Below are positions 25,659 through 34,934 of a stretch of 49,857 nucleotides of DNA, in pieces. The stretch comes from an uncultured Chloroflexales bacterium (GTDB taxonomy: Bacteria > Chloroflexota > Chloroflexia > Chloroflexales > Chloroflexaceae): NCBI GenBank assembly GCA_937925925.1, contig CALANA010000034.1, forward strand, positions 1 through 49,857, given 5' to 3'. Position 1 is the first letter of the stretch; each line of letters starts with the position of its first letter. The notes below the pieces were generated by a model. It saw only the letters and a list, made by a program, of their open reading frames with translations. It was not told the origin of the DNA and did not search any database. A program made the position numbers and the translations under genes.

Positions 25659-27073
25659 TGTTATCACCAGATGTCCTGGCACGCTATGCTGAGTTTGAGC
25701 AGGCGCTGACACAACTGATCGGCCCGGTGCGTTTCAGTGCCGAGACCAACATGCGCCTGGAGCGGATGACGCATCTGTTGGAATTGCTAGACAATCCTCA
25801 GCAAACCTACCCGCTCATCCATGTCGGTGGCACAGCCGGCAAAGGCTCAACCGCAGCCATGGCAGCGGCAATCTTGACAGCCGCTGGCTACCGGACGGGT
25901 TTGCACCTCTCACCGCCGATCCAGATTCTGAATGAAGGGTATCATATCAACCAGCAGATTGTCAGCACCTCACGTCTTGTAGCCTGCCTGAACGCGATAC
26001 AGCCTGCCATTGCCCAGGTCGCGGCTACCAATCCCTGCGGTGCGCCAACGTTCTTTGAGGCGCAGGTAGCGCTGGCACTGTACCTGTTTCAGCAGGAAGC
26101 AGTTGATGTAGCTGTCATAGAGGTGGGATTGGGCGGTACAACTGATGCAACGAATGTGGTACCAGCAGCGGTCAGTGTGATTACCAACATTGGCCTTGAT
26201 CACACTGACATTCTGGGACACACCATCGCTTCCATTACCGAGGCAAAGGCGGGAATCATCAAGCCCGGACAGCAGGTGATCAGTGGTGTACAACAGATCG
26301 AGGCACAGCAGATTATTGCCCAACGCTGTCAGACGCAAGGTGCCCATCTCTGGCAACTGGGGGCAGAATTTGGCTACCTATGGGCAGATGATGGCAGCCT
26401 GACATTGCACGTGCCTGGACACACCTGCTATCAGGTACGTCCGACTATGTTGGGCACGATGCAGGGTGCCAACGCTGCCTGTGCTATGGCAGCCGTCGCG
26501 GCATTGCCCCTCGTGACATCTGACACCGCAGCAATACGAAAAGGAATAAGCACGGTCCAGTTACCCGGGCGAATGGAGGTTGTGCAAGAACGCCCGCTTG
26601 TTGTATTGGATGGGGCGCATAATGCCGATAAGCTGTACGCGGCCATAGCTACATTGCAGGCACTACCAGTTAGTCGGCGGCGCATCGTAGTATTCGCGCT
26701 CAAGTCAGGTAAGCCGGTAGCAGACCTCCTGCCTACGCTGCTCGCCGACACTGATATGCTGATTGCAACAACCTTTCGTGTACGTGACCTGTGGACACCA
26801 ACCGATCCTCAGCAGTTGGCAATCGCTGTAGCAACGCTGGCCCCCAACTGCGCGTTGCATGTCATCGCCGATCCCCTCGAGGCACTCATGTTTGCACTGA
26901 GTCAAGCCACTCCCGATGATCTGATCCTGGTAACAGGTTCGCTGTATCTGGTAGGCGATGTGCGGGCATACTGGTATCCGGTGCGAGAGCTTCTGGAGCA
27001 GGCGGAGGGTTATAACGCAGGAACCCCTCACCCGTTTCTTGTTTTTCACTCCTCAAAAGAAGGCAGCAGTTAA
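25658..27073 (+). CDS. folC: Folylpolyglutamate synthase/dihydrofolate synthase
   Basis: This is the canonical member of the pair, 471 residues. The P-loop GGTAGKGSTAAMAAA is near 66-80, EVGLGGTTDATN near 155, TNIGLDHTDILG near 176, and LDGAHNADK near 315. FolC adds glutamate to dihydropteroate or to folates. The GTP cyclohydrolase gene at 4199-4891 supplies the same pathway but is far away. The last codons overlap by four bases with the convergent DUF554-like gene through the shared sequence GTTAAC. Confidence 0.9.
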   Translation: MLSPDVLARYAEFEQALTQLIGPVRFSAETNMRLERMTHLLELLDNPQQTYPLIHVGGTAGKGSTAAMAAAILTAAGYRTGLHLSPPIQILNEGYHINQQIVSTSRLVACLNAIQPAIAQVAATNPCGAPTFFEAQVALALYLFQQEAVDVAVIEVGLGGTTDATNVVPAAVSVITNIGLDHTDILGHTIASITEAKAGIIKPGQQVISGVQQIEAQQIIAQRCQTQGAHLWQLGAEFGYLWADDGSLTLHVPGHTCYQVRPTMLGTMQGANAACAMAAVAALPLVTSDTAAIRKGISTVQLPGRMEVVQERPLVVLDGAHNADKLYAAIATLQALPVSRRRIVVFALKSGKPVADLLPTLLADTDMLIATTFRVRDLWTPTDPQQLAIAVATLAPNCALHVIADPLEALMFALSQATPDDLILVTGSLYLVGDVRAYWYPVRELLEQAEGYNAGTPHPFLVFHSSKEGSS

Positions 27074-27789
27074 CGCCCAATCTGCTCCAACACCACCACA
27101 ACCAGTGGAGCAATAGCAATGGCTGGCAGAAAATTGCCAACACGAATATGCTTGAGATCGAGCAAGAGCAGACCAATACCTAGAATGAGTACACCGCCAG
27201 TCGCACTCATTTCAATCACAGCCGGAGTCTCAGCCGTAACAGCAATGAGATTGGCACCCAGAAAGTGCGCCAGCAGACTCAGCCCGCCCTGGTAGACGAG
27301 GATCGTGAGTGTTGAAAAGAGAACCCCCAGTCCGAGCGAGGCACCAAAGGCCAACGCGGCAAATCCATCGAGCATACTCTTCAGCGCTAGCGGCTCATAG
27401 TTGCCGGTCAAACCATCGAGGATCGAACCAACGACCGTTAACGGCCCGACGCAGAAGACCAGGCTGGTGGTGACAAACGCCCTGGTGATCGAACGACCCG
27501 CGTGAGCCACGCCAGGGCGTTGAAAGCGACGTTCAAGCCAGCGCCCGATTGCTGTCAACCCTTCTTCAATCCGCCACCACTCACCTAGAACGCCTCCAAG
27601 CAGCACGCTGCCCATTACAATCAGTACATTCTGACTCTGAAGTGCCATGCTGCTACCCAACACCAGCGTCATCAGACCCAGACCGCTCATCACGGTATCG
27701 CGTATTTTGTCCGGCAGGCGCGCTCCAAGCAGCACCCCGATCGTGCCACCCAGCAATACTGCGCCAATATTGATAAACGTACCTATCAT
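27070..27789 (-). CDS. DUF554-family membrane protein
   Basis: This protein of 239 residues has seven or so hydrophobic segments. It shows the sequence style of the YdfK/YqgA family (DUF554): GTFINIGAVLLGGTIGVLLG at the start, MGSVLLGGVLGEWWRIE in the middle, and DGFAALAFGASLGLGVLFS later. Family members are predicted transporters of unknown substrate. The 3' end overlaps folC by four bases in convergent orientation. The sugar transporter genes upstream lie on the same strand but are 25 bases away and may read through. Confidence 0.85.
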   Translation of the reverse strand: MIGTFINIGAVLLGGTIGVLLGARLPDKIRDTVMSGLGLMTLVLGSSMALQSQNVLIVMGSVLLGGVLGEWWRIEEGLTAIGRWLERRFQRPGVAHAGRSITRAFVTTSLVFCVGPLTVVGSILDGLTGNYEPLALKSMLDGFAALAFGASLGLGVLFSTLTILVYQGGLSLLAHFLGANLIAVTAETPAVIEMSATGGVLILGIGLLLLDLKHIRVGNFLPAIAIAPLVVVVLEQIGR

Positions 27790-27814
27790 TGTATTTGCCG
27801 CCAGCCTCTTCTAT

Positions 27815-28708
27815 TCAGCCCTTCACCGCACCCTCAAGCATAGCCCGCATGAACGTCTTGCGGGCGATCAAGAAAACCACCAGTCCAGGCAACATAATGA
27901 TCACACACGCTGCTGCCAGCAGTTCATTCTCGTTACCCGTCAACTGGTTCTGAAAGTCAAACAGACCGACCGTCGCCGTTTTCATAGCCGTACTCGACAA
28001 CATGATCAACGCGGTTAAAAAGTCATTCCAGTTGTAGACAAAATTAAACAAAAACACTGCCACCAGTCCAGGGCGTGCCAGTGGTAGCACAATATACCCC
28101 ATAATCTGGAGCGGCGACGCACCATCGACAGCGGCCGCCTCTTGTAGTTCACGAGGAATACGTTCGATAAAACTCTTCATGACCCAGATACCGAACGGCA
28201 CCCCATACGCACTGTAGATCGCAATCATGATCAGATAGCTATCAAGCAAACCCAGGTCGCTCGCCAGCTTATAGAGCGGGATCAGGTTGGTCAGTCCCGG
28301 CAGCAGCAGCATGCCCATGATAAAAATGAGAAACAGGCTGCGCCCGCTAAAAGTATAGCGGGCACAGGCATAGCCCGCCAGCGCCGACACCACCGTCGTC
28401 ACCAGTGCCCCCCCCAGGCTGTTGATCACGCTGTTGAGAATGTAGCGCGGAAAGCGTGGTGTTGAAAGGAGACGTATATAATGATCAAAAGACCAGGTGT
28501 CGGGGATAAATGCACGCGACAGGCCAAGCCGTGGCGGGCGGAGTGAGGTAATAATCGTGTAGAAGACAGGAAAGAGTACCAGCAGACACACACTGAACAA
28601 AACGATATTCATCGCCAGCGCCTCCCAGCGCCAACGTTGGCGGCGGCCAGGCGGCTTACGTGCAGCACGGAACGGAATATGGCGGTCGATCAGTTGTACA
28701 TGCTTCAT
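27815..28708 (-). CDS. Sugar ABC transporter permease, MalG type
   Basis: This is the second inner membrane subunit of a CUT1-type sugar importer, 297 residues. It has six helices and the EAA loop reading ELQEAAAVDGASPLQIMGYIV, which contacts the ATPase. I start at the ATG at 28708, preceded by GAAGGAGC; the longer frame from 28783 would overlap the upstream permease gene. It is the last gene of the transporter operon. No ATPase gene follows. Confidence 0.92.
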   Translation of the reverse strand: MKHVQLIDRHIPFRAARKPPGRRQRWRWEALAMNIVLFSVCLLVLFPVFYTIITSLRPPRLGLSRAFIPDTWSFDHYIRLLSTPRFPRYILNSVINSLGGALVTTVVSALAGYACARYTFSGRSLFLIFIMGMLLLPGLTNLIPLYKLASDLGLLDSYLIMIAIYSAYGVPFGIWVMKSFIERIPRELQEAAAVDGASPLQIMGYIVLPLARPGLVAVFLFNFVYNWNDFLTALIMLSSTAMKTATVGLFDFQNQLTGNENELLAAACVIIMLPGLVVFLIARKTFMRAMLEGAVKG

Positions 28709-28721
28709 AGCCGTTGCTCCT

Positions 28722-29570
28722 TCAGGCCGTCTCAGCACGGAGGGTACGAATGTAAATCGTCGCCAGCACTGCGTTGAGAACAAACAAGATCACCGAGAGC
28801 GCTGCCGCCGATCCGAAATTGAAGAAGGTCATCACTTCACGATACATGTGCAGACTCAAAACTTCGGTGGCCCGGCCTGGGCCACCTTCAGTAATTGCCA
28901 GAAACATGCCGATAGTGTTGATGGCTTGAATTGACAGAAAAAGCGTGGTAATCATCGTCGTTGGGCGTACCAACGCCCAGGTGATATGCCAGAAACTCTG
29001 CCAGCGCGTGGCACCATCTATCAGGGCTGCCTCGTAGATCTCGCGGGGCACCATCTGCAAGCCCGCCAGCAGCAGCAGCATGGCGAAGGCCGTCGCCTGC
29101 CAGACCGTCGCGCCAATAACGATACTCATTGCACCTGCGGGCGTACTCGGCAGATTACTGATGCCCAACAACACCTCTAATACCCGGTGGCCAACGCCTG
29201 TGCGGGGCAAAAACAGCCAGCGAAACATAACCCCGGAAACAATGTCAGACAACATCCAGGGCACGAAGATAATAGTCATATACAGGCCATTCAGCGCCAG
29301 CTTCTGGTTGAACATCAGCGCCAGCCCATAAGCGCAAACCAGCGTGATGCTCACAAAACAGACGCCAAAGACGAGTGTATGTTGTAGACTCTGCCAGAAG
29401 GAGGCACTGGTTAAAATGGTGCTGTAGTTCTGCAACCCGACCCACTCCATACTGCCCCGTCGGATACGGTGCAGGCTGAGATACAGGCTGTACAAAGTCG
29501 GGTAGAGACTCACCAGGCTGATCAAACCGATAGCGGGGGCGATCAGCAGGTAGGGATAGCATTTGCGCAT
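28722..29570 (-). CDS. Sugar ABC transporter permease, MalF/UgpA type
   Basis: This is the first permease of the importer, 282 residues with six helices (LLIAPAIGLISLVSLYPTLY at the start). The EAA loop reads EIYEAALIDGATRWQSFWHI. I start at ATG 29570 after GAAGAGG. A GTG at 29588 would add six residues and overlap the binding-protein stop. The order binding protein, MalF-type, MalG-type is classical. Confidence 0.92.
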   Translation of the reverse strand: MRKCYPYLLIAPAIGLISLVSLYPTLYSLYLSLHRIRRGSMEWVGLQNYSTILTSASFWQSLQHTLVFGVCFVSITLVCAYGLALMFNQKLALNGLYMTIIFVPWMLSDIVSGVMFRWLFLPRTGVGHRVLEVLLGISNLPSTPAGAMSIVIGATVWQATAFAMLLLLAGLQMVPREIYEAALIDGATRWQSFWHITWALVRPTTMITTLFLSIQAINTIGMFLAITEGGPGRATEVLSLHMYREVMTFFNFGSAAALSVILFVLNAVLATIYIRTLRAETA

Positions 29571-29584
29571 AAAAACGTTCCTCT

Positions 29585-30865
29585 TCACCAGTAACGTTGC
29601 AAGATTTCTGCCTCAGCCGCCTGTAATCGTTGTTGGATGTCCAGTTCCGGGTTCAGCAGTATTTCCTGCACCGCAATGGCCAGGATGTCCATACTCTCAA
29701 CATAATAGGGGCTGCGATCCATATAGCGTCCTTGTTCTAGCAGAATGGTCATAATTTGTTGATAGAATGGTGTATCAAAATCGGGCAGCGCACGAGCGGC
29801 TGGGTGGGTAGGAATACCAAACTGGGCTTTACTCCAGGCTGCCAGAAAATCAGGTTGCATCAGACCGCTTATCCAGGCTGCCGCTGCAGCCGGGTTTCTG
29901 GCACCAGTGGGCACAATCCAGCTCTCATTGTTCAAAAAAACATGCGCCGGGCCATCGTTAAAGCGCAAGCCGCCCGTAATCTGCACCGTGCCAGTTTCAA
30001 TACCCTGACGCAGATCAGGCACATACAGAAACGACCAGGTGCCCCCTCGAAATGAGGCCGCTTCGCCTTCGATCCAGGGTAGCTCGCCAGTGGGAATATC
30101 GCCAGTAATAATCTCCGCTGGCAGATAGCCACGCGCCAGCAATGTGCGTGCGTAGGCCAGCACCTCAGCCACCTCAGGCGTTGCCCAGGCAGGTCGGCCC
30201 TGCTCATCAAAGATACGCCCACCGTTTGAGTAGATCCAGGGTGCCCATGCCCACTCAATTGAGGCATAGCTACGCCCGGCAAAAAACGTGCTGAGATACA
30301 TCCCTTCCGCCTGCAGGCGCTCGCCAGCCTCGAGCCAGGCGCTATGTGTTTCTGGGAAGCCATCCGGGAAGGCAGACGTGCGATAATAGGTTATACCACC
30401 GCGTACAAGATTGGCGACACAATAGCGACGACCATCAATGATGCAACTCTGACTATCACGTTCGTCAAGCTCGGTCACCCACGTCTCCGCCGCCAGTACC
30501 TCATCCAGCGCTGCCAGTGCGCCAACAGCGAATAGCGTGGGAATATGTTGCCGTCCGGTCTCAACCACATCAGGCACCACACCGCCTGACTGCACGGCCA
30601 GCGCCAGCTTGGGTGCCAGTTGATCCCAGGCGATCTGTTCATACTCAACGCTGATGCCAGTGGCCGCCTCGAAATCAGCCACACGCTGCTGCATCAGCAC
30701 ACTGGTCGTGCGACTCTGGTCAGTTAGATCGTGCTGTGACCAGACACGCAACGTAGTCATAGTCGGCACGGATGTATCGCTGGTTGCTGGCGCAGACGAG
30801 GAACACGCAGTTATACATAGCACACTGATGAGAACCAGTAGAACAACAGTCGGTTGCTTGTGCAT
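29585..30865 (-). CDS. Extracellular sugar-binding lipoprotein of the ABC importer
   Basis: This family 1 solute-binding protein has 426 residues. It has a lipoprotein signal: a hydrophobic segment from 7 to 18 and a lipobox ending in C21 (ITAC), then a serine-rich linker. The mature part shows typical features: LRVWSQHDLTDQS, FEAATGISVEYE, and a late SWIVPTGARNPAAAAAWISG. It delivers a sugar or oligosaccharide to the two permeases encoded next. The sugar cannot be deduced. The operon lacks an ATPase, so a shared MsmK-like ATPase encoded elsewhere is expected. Confidence 0.93.
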   Translation of the reverse strand: MHKQPTVVLLVLISVLCITACSSSAPATSDTSVPTMTTLRVWSQHDLTDQSRTTSVLMQQRVADFEAATGISVEYEQIAWDQLAPKLALAVQSGGVVPDVVETGRQHIPTLFAVGALAALDEVLAAETWVTELDERDSQSCIIDGRRYCVANLVRGGITYYRTSAFPDGFPETHSAWLEAGERLQAEGMYLSTFFAGRSYASIEWAWAPWIYSNGGRIFDEQGRPAWATPEVAEVLAYARTLLARGYLPAEIITGDIPTGELPWIEGEAASFRGGTWSFLYVPDLRQGIETGTVQITGGLRFNDGPAHVFLNNESWIVPTGARNPAAAAAWISGLMQPDFLAAWSKAQFGIPTHPAARALPDFDTPFYQQIMTILLEQGRYMDRSPYYVESMDILAIAVQEILLNPELDIQQRLQAAEAEILQRYW

Positions 30866-31299
30866 AATTCAATTTCCCCCTTGATGTGCCTGTTCACACC
30901 CTGGAATGAATCACCAATGCACACCTAATTACCCAGAATCCATGGACATCGGTGTGCATCAGTGGTTCACGCAAGGTCATTCTAAACAATGACTTCCTTG
31001 ACCTGGTTCCAACAAATCAGGTCGAGGTATGAAAGTAAAGTTCCACCTTCCATAGTATCATGGTTTCGGCTGAGAGGGAGTGGGGGGCAGGGGGGAACCT
31101 CTTCCTTCTGTCCAAATGGACGCGGTGGGACATCCACCGCTGCGTGTCGTCCCCGCATCCATAGACGACACGCGCTCGAGCAAAAGAACCGCTCTGCCGC
31201 AGGTACCCCCTACTCCTCCGCAAGGGAGGGAGTAGGGGGAAATGCCTCCCCCGGATCGTGCATAACACGCACATCCGAAAGGGTTACGTCGAAACGATA
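30866..31299. repeat. Intergenic region with palindromes and one repeat-element end
   Basis: No gene is supported. The right edge, CGAAAGGGTTACGTCGAAAC then GATATTA (to 31303), is the end of the family at 12119-12323 and overlaps the last codons of the next gene. Inside are two strong palindromes: GCGGTGGGACATCCACCGC (31120-31138) and a CCCCCTACTCC/GGAGTAGGGGG pair (31206-31239). Confidence 0.6.
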
Positions 31300-31842
31300 T
31301 TACATCTGGGGTAATACATCTGGTATACGTTGCCGAGCCTGAATATAGGCCTGTTGCGCAAGCGCTATCACCGCCGCAACAGCGGGCGGCTGCGTGACCG
31401 CACTGGCAGTAAAATACCGTTGCCCGGCAATCTGCATCCCGGCTGCGACACAAAAATCCTGCAAGCGCACCAGCGCGGTCGTTGCGGCTGGTACCGTGTC
31501 GGGCGCAATCATTACCAGCGCCACTACCTTGTCGCGCAGCATGCCATCGCTTGCCAATGGTACCACATGATCCAGCAGCGCAGCCAATCGTGCTGGCAGG
31601 GCTACTGCCGATACCGGAGTTACGATCAGCAGCAATTCTGCATCGCGCATATCGCATACAATCGGCTCGATCAGCGCATCATACAACTGCCCACGCTGAT
31701 CCAGCGGCAACACCGGCCCGAGATAGGCTGCCCGCTTAACCGGTGGCAACGCTGTCAACATAGTATTCAAGACGAACAGCGCCGGATGATCTGCCGCCGT
31801 AGTACCACAAATGCCGAGAGTGAACAGATAACCGTCATGCAT
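31300..31842 (-). CDS. NAD(P)H-dependent FMN reductase-like flavodoxin-fold protein
   Basis: This protein of 180 residues resembles NADPH-dependent FMN reductases. The first strand and loop (LGICGTTAADHPALFVLNTM) stand where the FMN phosphate loop lies, and LLIVTPVSAVALPARLAALLDH near 70-91 matches the family motif TPxYxxSxPxxLKxxLD in form. The loop residues are unusual, so flavin binding is not certain. The C-terminus is formed by the end of a repeat element, so the natural stop may have been replaced. The gene starts one base after the stop of the DUF885-like gene. Confidence 0.65.
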   Translation of the reverse strand: MHDGYLFTLGICGTTAADHPALFVLNTMLTALPPVKRAAYLGPVLPLDQRGQLYDALIEPIVCDMRDAELLLIVTPVSAVALPARLAALLDHVVPLASDGMLRDKVVALVMIAPDTVPAATTALVRLQDFCVAAGMQIAGQRYFTASAVTQPPAVAAVIALAQQAYIQARQRIPDVLPQM

Positions 31843-31843
31843 C

Positions 31844-33070
31844 TCAGTTACTCACACAGTTGCGCTCCTCTTCCAAGACCCACTGCTCAACCAGCGATGG
31901 ATAGATCTGGTCGGTCAGCACCTGGCGGAAGCGGGTTAACGCATTGCCACGCGCAAACCAGCGTTGCAGCAGGTCACGCCCCACATGGTAGGTAAAGGTG
32001 TAGGCCCGCCACAATGGTGTACTGATAAAGCGCAACTGCTGGCGCGCCTCCTGCTCGGTACGCAAGCCATAACGCATAATGTACTGCACCACTTCTTCTG
32101 CGTCGGCTGCTTGCTCGTGCAACAGCAGCGCAGCGTTGGCACTCAGCGCCCGCAACATCCAGTTGGCAGCACCAATTCGCTGCTCCTGCTCGAACTGACC
32201 TGCAATATTCCCCAGCGGATACACCTTCTGCGCGACCCAGGTCGCCGCCTGATCGCCAAAAATGATGTCGGCGGCCAGCGTAGCGATGCCTTCAGAAATC
32301 ACCGACTGCGGTGTGTTGATCAACTGGATGGCATGCTCACCCCAGCCGCGCTCAACATACAAGGCATGTTCCTTCAGCATATGTTCGGTGTGGTGTCCAG
32401 GATAGGCTTCGTGGCACACCAGATCCAGCAAGGAACTGGCACGGATGGGCAGGTCAGTATTGATTTCGACCCGCGAGCGGCCACCACCTAGATACCAGTT
32501 GTAACCACTCCATGGCTTGTCGTTGACGAACGTAAATTCAACCGCCTCGTTCGCTGGCAGCGCAACAAAGGCCAGGGTGCGTGATCGCGCTTCGGTAGCG
32601 ATGCGGTCGATCATCTGGCGGGCAACGGGTGGTGCAACCTCGTAGCGCTGCTTCCAGGCTGCCATGCGCTCTGCCAGCGCACCAGTACCCGGCAGCGCTT
32701 CGTTCAAGGCAGCGATGGCTTCCTCAAAGACAATTTCGGGTGTGTGATACGGTTCGATATCGAACAGCAGGCGCACTTCATCGCGGTAGGTGAGCGGCTC
32801 ACCCGCCAGCTTGCGGGCCAGCGCCGCCATTGCCCGCAACTGAACCGCAAGAAACTCCTTGCGCCGCGGCGGATAATCGCTCTGCTGCACCTGCTGGCGC
32901 AACGCATCCACGTCAGCCACAATTGACTGCGGTGGACGCGGCGGGCCACCAGTACGTAGAGCCGGTGGGCCAAAATACGCATCCACAAAGCCCTCGGCAT
33001 GTTGCTCCAGGGCGAAGGCGAGGGTGATGTATTGGGTACTGATGTCGTCGATTGGTATCGGGGCGGGCAT
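31844..33070 (-). CDS. DUF885-like metallopeptidase-fold protein
   Basis: This is a mainly helical protein of 408 residues. The motif HEAYPGHHTEH begins at H220 and a later SEGIATLAAD follows about 55 residues on. This HE-xxxx-HH plus EG arrangement is the hallmark of DUF885 proteins, which are related to gluzincin carboxypeptidases. It has no signal peptide. I start at ATG 33070 after AAAGGATA, because the longer frame to 33139 overlaps the dus gene and lacks a site. The substrate is unknown. The reductase gene follows one base later in the same operon. Confidence 0.75.
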   Translation of the reverse strand: MPAPIPIDDISTQYITLAFALEQHAEGFVDAYFGPPALRTGGPPRPPQSIVADVDALRQQVQQSDYPPRRKEFLAVQLRAMAALARKLAGEPLTYRDEVRLLFDIEPYHTPEIVFEEAIAALNEALPGTGALAERMAAWKQRYEVAPPVARQMIDRIATEARSRTLAFVALPANEAVEFTFVNDKPWSGYNWYLGGGRSRVEINTDLPIRASSLLDLVCHEAYPGHHTEHMLKEHALYVERGWGEHAIQLINTPQSVISEGIATLAADIIFGDQAATWVAQKVYPLGNIAGQFEQEQRIGAANWMLRALSANAALLLHEQAADAEEVVQYIMRYGLRTEQEARQQLRFISTPLWRAYTFTYHVGRDLLQRWFARGNALTRFRQVLTDQIYPSLVEQWVLEEERNCVSN

Positions 33071-33135
33071 TCTGTATCCTTTCCTGGCGCTCCTGACGAA
33101 TTGTCGTATGTCTGCACATACAACGGACGGCCAGC

Positions 33136-34185
33136 TCACGCAGCTATCTGGGCCAGTTCGATATAGGACGCAAAGAATGCTTCCAGTTGCTGCCAGGCGT
33201 CAGCGGCGCTGGTGGAGTGATGAATGCTGGCACGGAAAGCAGCGCTACCGGGCAAGCCGATCTGAAACTGGCTGATAAACTGCTTCAGTTTGTTGAGTGC
33301 CAGGCGCTCTGGCATTTCTTCCAGACACATTGTAAAATAGCGCTGCAGCAACGCATACTTGTCGGCGGGTGCGGGCACAAAGAGTTGCTCACCGCGCCGT
33401 AGCTGTGCAATCTGCCCAAAAATCCAGGGATTAGCCATCGCGCTGCGCCCGATCATCACTCCATCCACGCCGCTGGTGTGCAAGCGCCACAGCGCAGCGT
33501 GGGCATCCGTGACATCGCCACTCCCAATAACCGGAATGGTCACATGGCGCTTGACCGCGGCGATGCGGCTCCAGTCAGCATCGCCGGTATAACGCTGCTC
33601 GCGGGTACGCGGATGTAGCGCCAGCGCCGCGATACCCTCCTCCTCAGCAATCTGTGCCGTATCGAGATAGTTGAGGTGCTGTTCGTCCCAGCCAGCGCGA
33701 AACTTGAGCGTGACGGGTATCGTCACTGCCGCCCGCACCGCCCGCAACACCTGCCGCAGCTTCGGCAGATCGCGCAGCAGCGAGGCTCCATGGCCACCGC
33801 CGGTCACTTTGGGCGAAGGACAACCACAGTTAATGTCCAGAATATCAGCACCTAACTCCTGGATGGTCTGTGCCGCCCGCGCCACCAGGTCAGGATCATT
33901 GCCGCTGAGTTGCATCGTGAACGGACGCTCTTCGGGCAAATAGTCAAGCAACTTGTGGCGCTGCAACAATTTTGGGCTGACACTGGCGGCATTGGTCATC
34001 TCACTGCTCACCAGACCGCAGCCACCCATGCTCAGAATCATACGGCGGAAGACGCTATCGGTAACACCGGCCATCGGTGCCAGAATAATATTCGGTGTCA
34101 CCGTAATTGGCCCGACACGATAGGCGGTCGGGAGCTGTTGGATCTGTTCTTGCTCAAGCTGGATCATCGCTACTTGATCATTCAT
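33136..34185 (-). CDS. dus: tRNA-dihydrouridine synthase (DusB type)
   Basis: This FMN enzyme of 349 residues reduces uridine in tRNA. It shows the barrel start ILAPMAGVTDSVFRRM (34-49), SSEMTNA, the catalytic cysteine C122 in INCGCPSPKVTGGGHGASLL, KFRAGWDE, LHPRTREQRYTG and GSGDV. The C-terminal helical domain is present. The ATG at 34185 is the clear start. It heads a minus-strand operon with the DUF885-like and reductase genes. A mobile-like repeat begins 16 bases upstream of the start. Confidence 0.95.
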   Translation of the reverse strand: MNDQVAMIQLEQEQIQQLPTAYRVGPITVTPNIILAPMAGVTDSVFRRMILSMGGCGLVSSEMTNAASVSPKLLQRHKLLDYLPEERPFTMQLSGNDPDLVARAAQTIQELGADILDINCGCPSPKVTGGGHGASLLRDLPKLRQVLRAVRAAVTIPVTLKFRAGWDEQHLNYLDTAQIAEEEGIAALALHPRTREQRYTGDADWSRIAAVKRHVTIPVIGSGDVTDAHAALWRLHTSGVDGVMIGRSAMANPWIFGQIAQLRRGEQLFVPAPADKYALLQRYFTMCLEEMPERLALNKLKQFISQFQIGLPGSAAFRASIHHSTSAADAWQQLEAFFASYIELAQIAA

Positions 34186-34201
34186 TCGTTTCTGTTTCGT
34201 T

Positions 34202-34361
34202 ACAGGACTTACGCGGTGGATAACGTTTTTCTGCTCTCGGTCGTGTCAGCCGCCCACAAATGCGACCACGAATGCACGAATAGACCGTGCCATCGTTAGC
34301 AGATGATGGAGATTGACCAGATTACGTACCGGTACGGGCGCTCACCGCGCGTAAGTCCTGT
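34202..34361. repeat. MITE-like element with ACAGGACTTACGCG ends
   Basis: The 160-base element is bounded by ACAGGACTTACGCGGTG (34202-34218) and CACCGCGCGTAAGTCCTGT (34343-34361), an inverted repeat of 17-19 bases with one CG insertion. It carries no open frame. Degenerate copies of the end occur near 13886, 18116, 38644 and 40545. Confidence 0.75.
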
Positions 34362-34460
34362 CAGTTCTGTGTATGCTGATTATACCACCTTCAATCGCCC
34401 ATAGACGGGTTTTCAGCCGCGATAATGGTTGACCACGCTGATGTTCAGGGATAGGTAATA

Positions 34461-34595
34461 ACGACTAAAGTCGTTCCTGATACCGTAGGAACGACTTTAG
34501 TCGTTCCGCCAGGCTCCGCATATGGGTCAAATTGGCGAAATCGCGGATGCCACGGAGTAGGAACGGCTTTAGTCGTTCCGCCAGGCTCCGCATAT
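34461..34595. repeat. ACGACTAAAGTCGTT palindromes with a 37-base direct repeat
   Basis: The palindrome ACGACTAAAGTCGTT and its relatives occur three times. The stretches 34487-34523 and 34559-34595 are direct repeats that differ at one base and contain TCGTTCCGCCAGGCTCCGCA. Another copy of the palindrome lies at 40603-40617. Confidence 0.75.
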
Positions 34596-34644
34596 TCAGT
34601 GTGGCTGACCACTAATCCTACAACGAGTATGATGAGAGGATTAA

Positions 34645-34934
34645 TATACTACCAATTTGACTTCGCCCTTCTGCCTCTTCTGGTTCGTCTTCTTCCCCTT
34701 CCGCAGGCACCCCCCTAACCCCTTCTCAGGTGCAGGTTTTTTTGCGCAAACGTCCGTTTTGCCGCATCAGGACGGCAAAAAAAGTGATGACGATAGTAGG
34801 GGCGTTTTGCCGCATCCCAATGCGATGTAATGAAAAAACATACACGTGTGAAGAGGTTAAGAGGGGAACGACCGTGTACCACGTGTACATGACACGAACA
34901 TGCGGAAGGGTCACGTCGAAACGGTATAAGTCGT
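34645..34934. repeat. Dispersed inverted-repeat element with paired ends
   Basis: The left end ACCAATTTGACTTCGCCCTT pairs imperfectly with the right end GAAGGGTCACGTCGAAACGG. The 290-base interior differs from that of the other copies and includes TTTTGCCGCATC repeats. Open frames on both strands inside it are artefacts. Confidence 0.7.

Noticed and set aside
31330..31995. Open frame of 221 codons opposite the FMN reductase-like gene
   Set aside because: It is antisense to two minus-strand genes and its composition is typical of a shadow frame.
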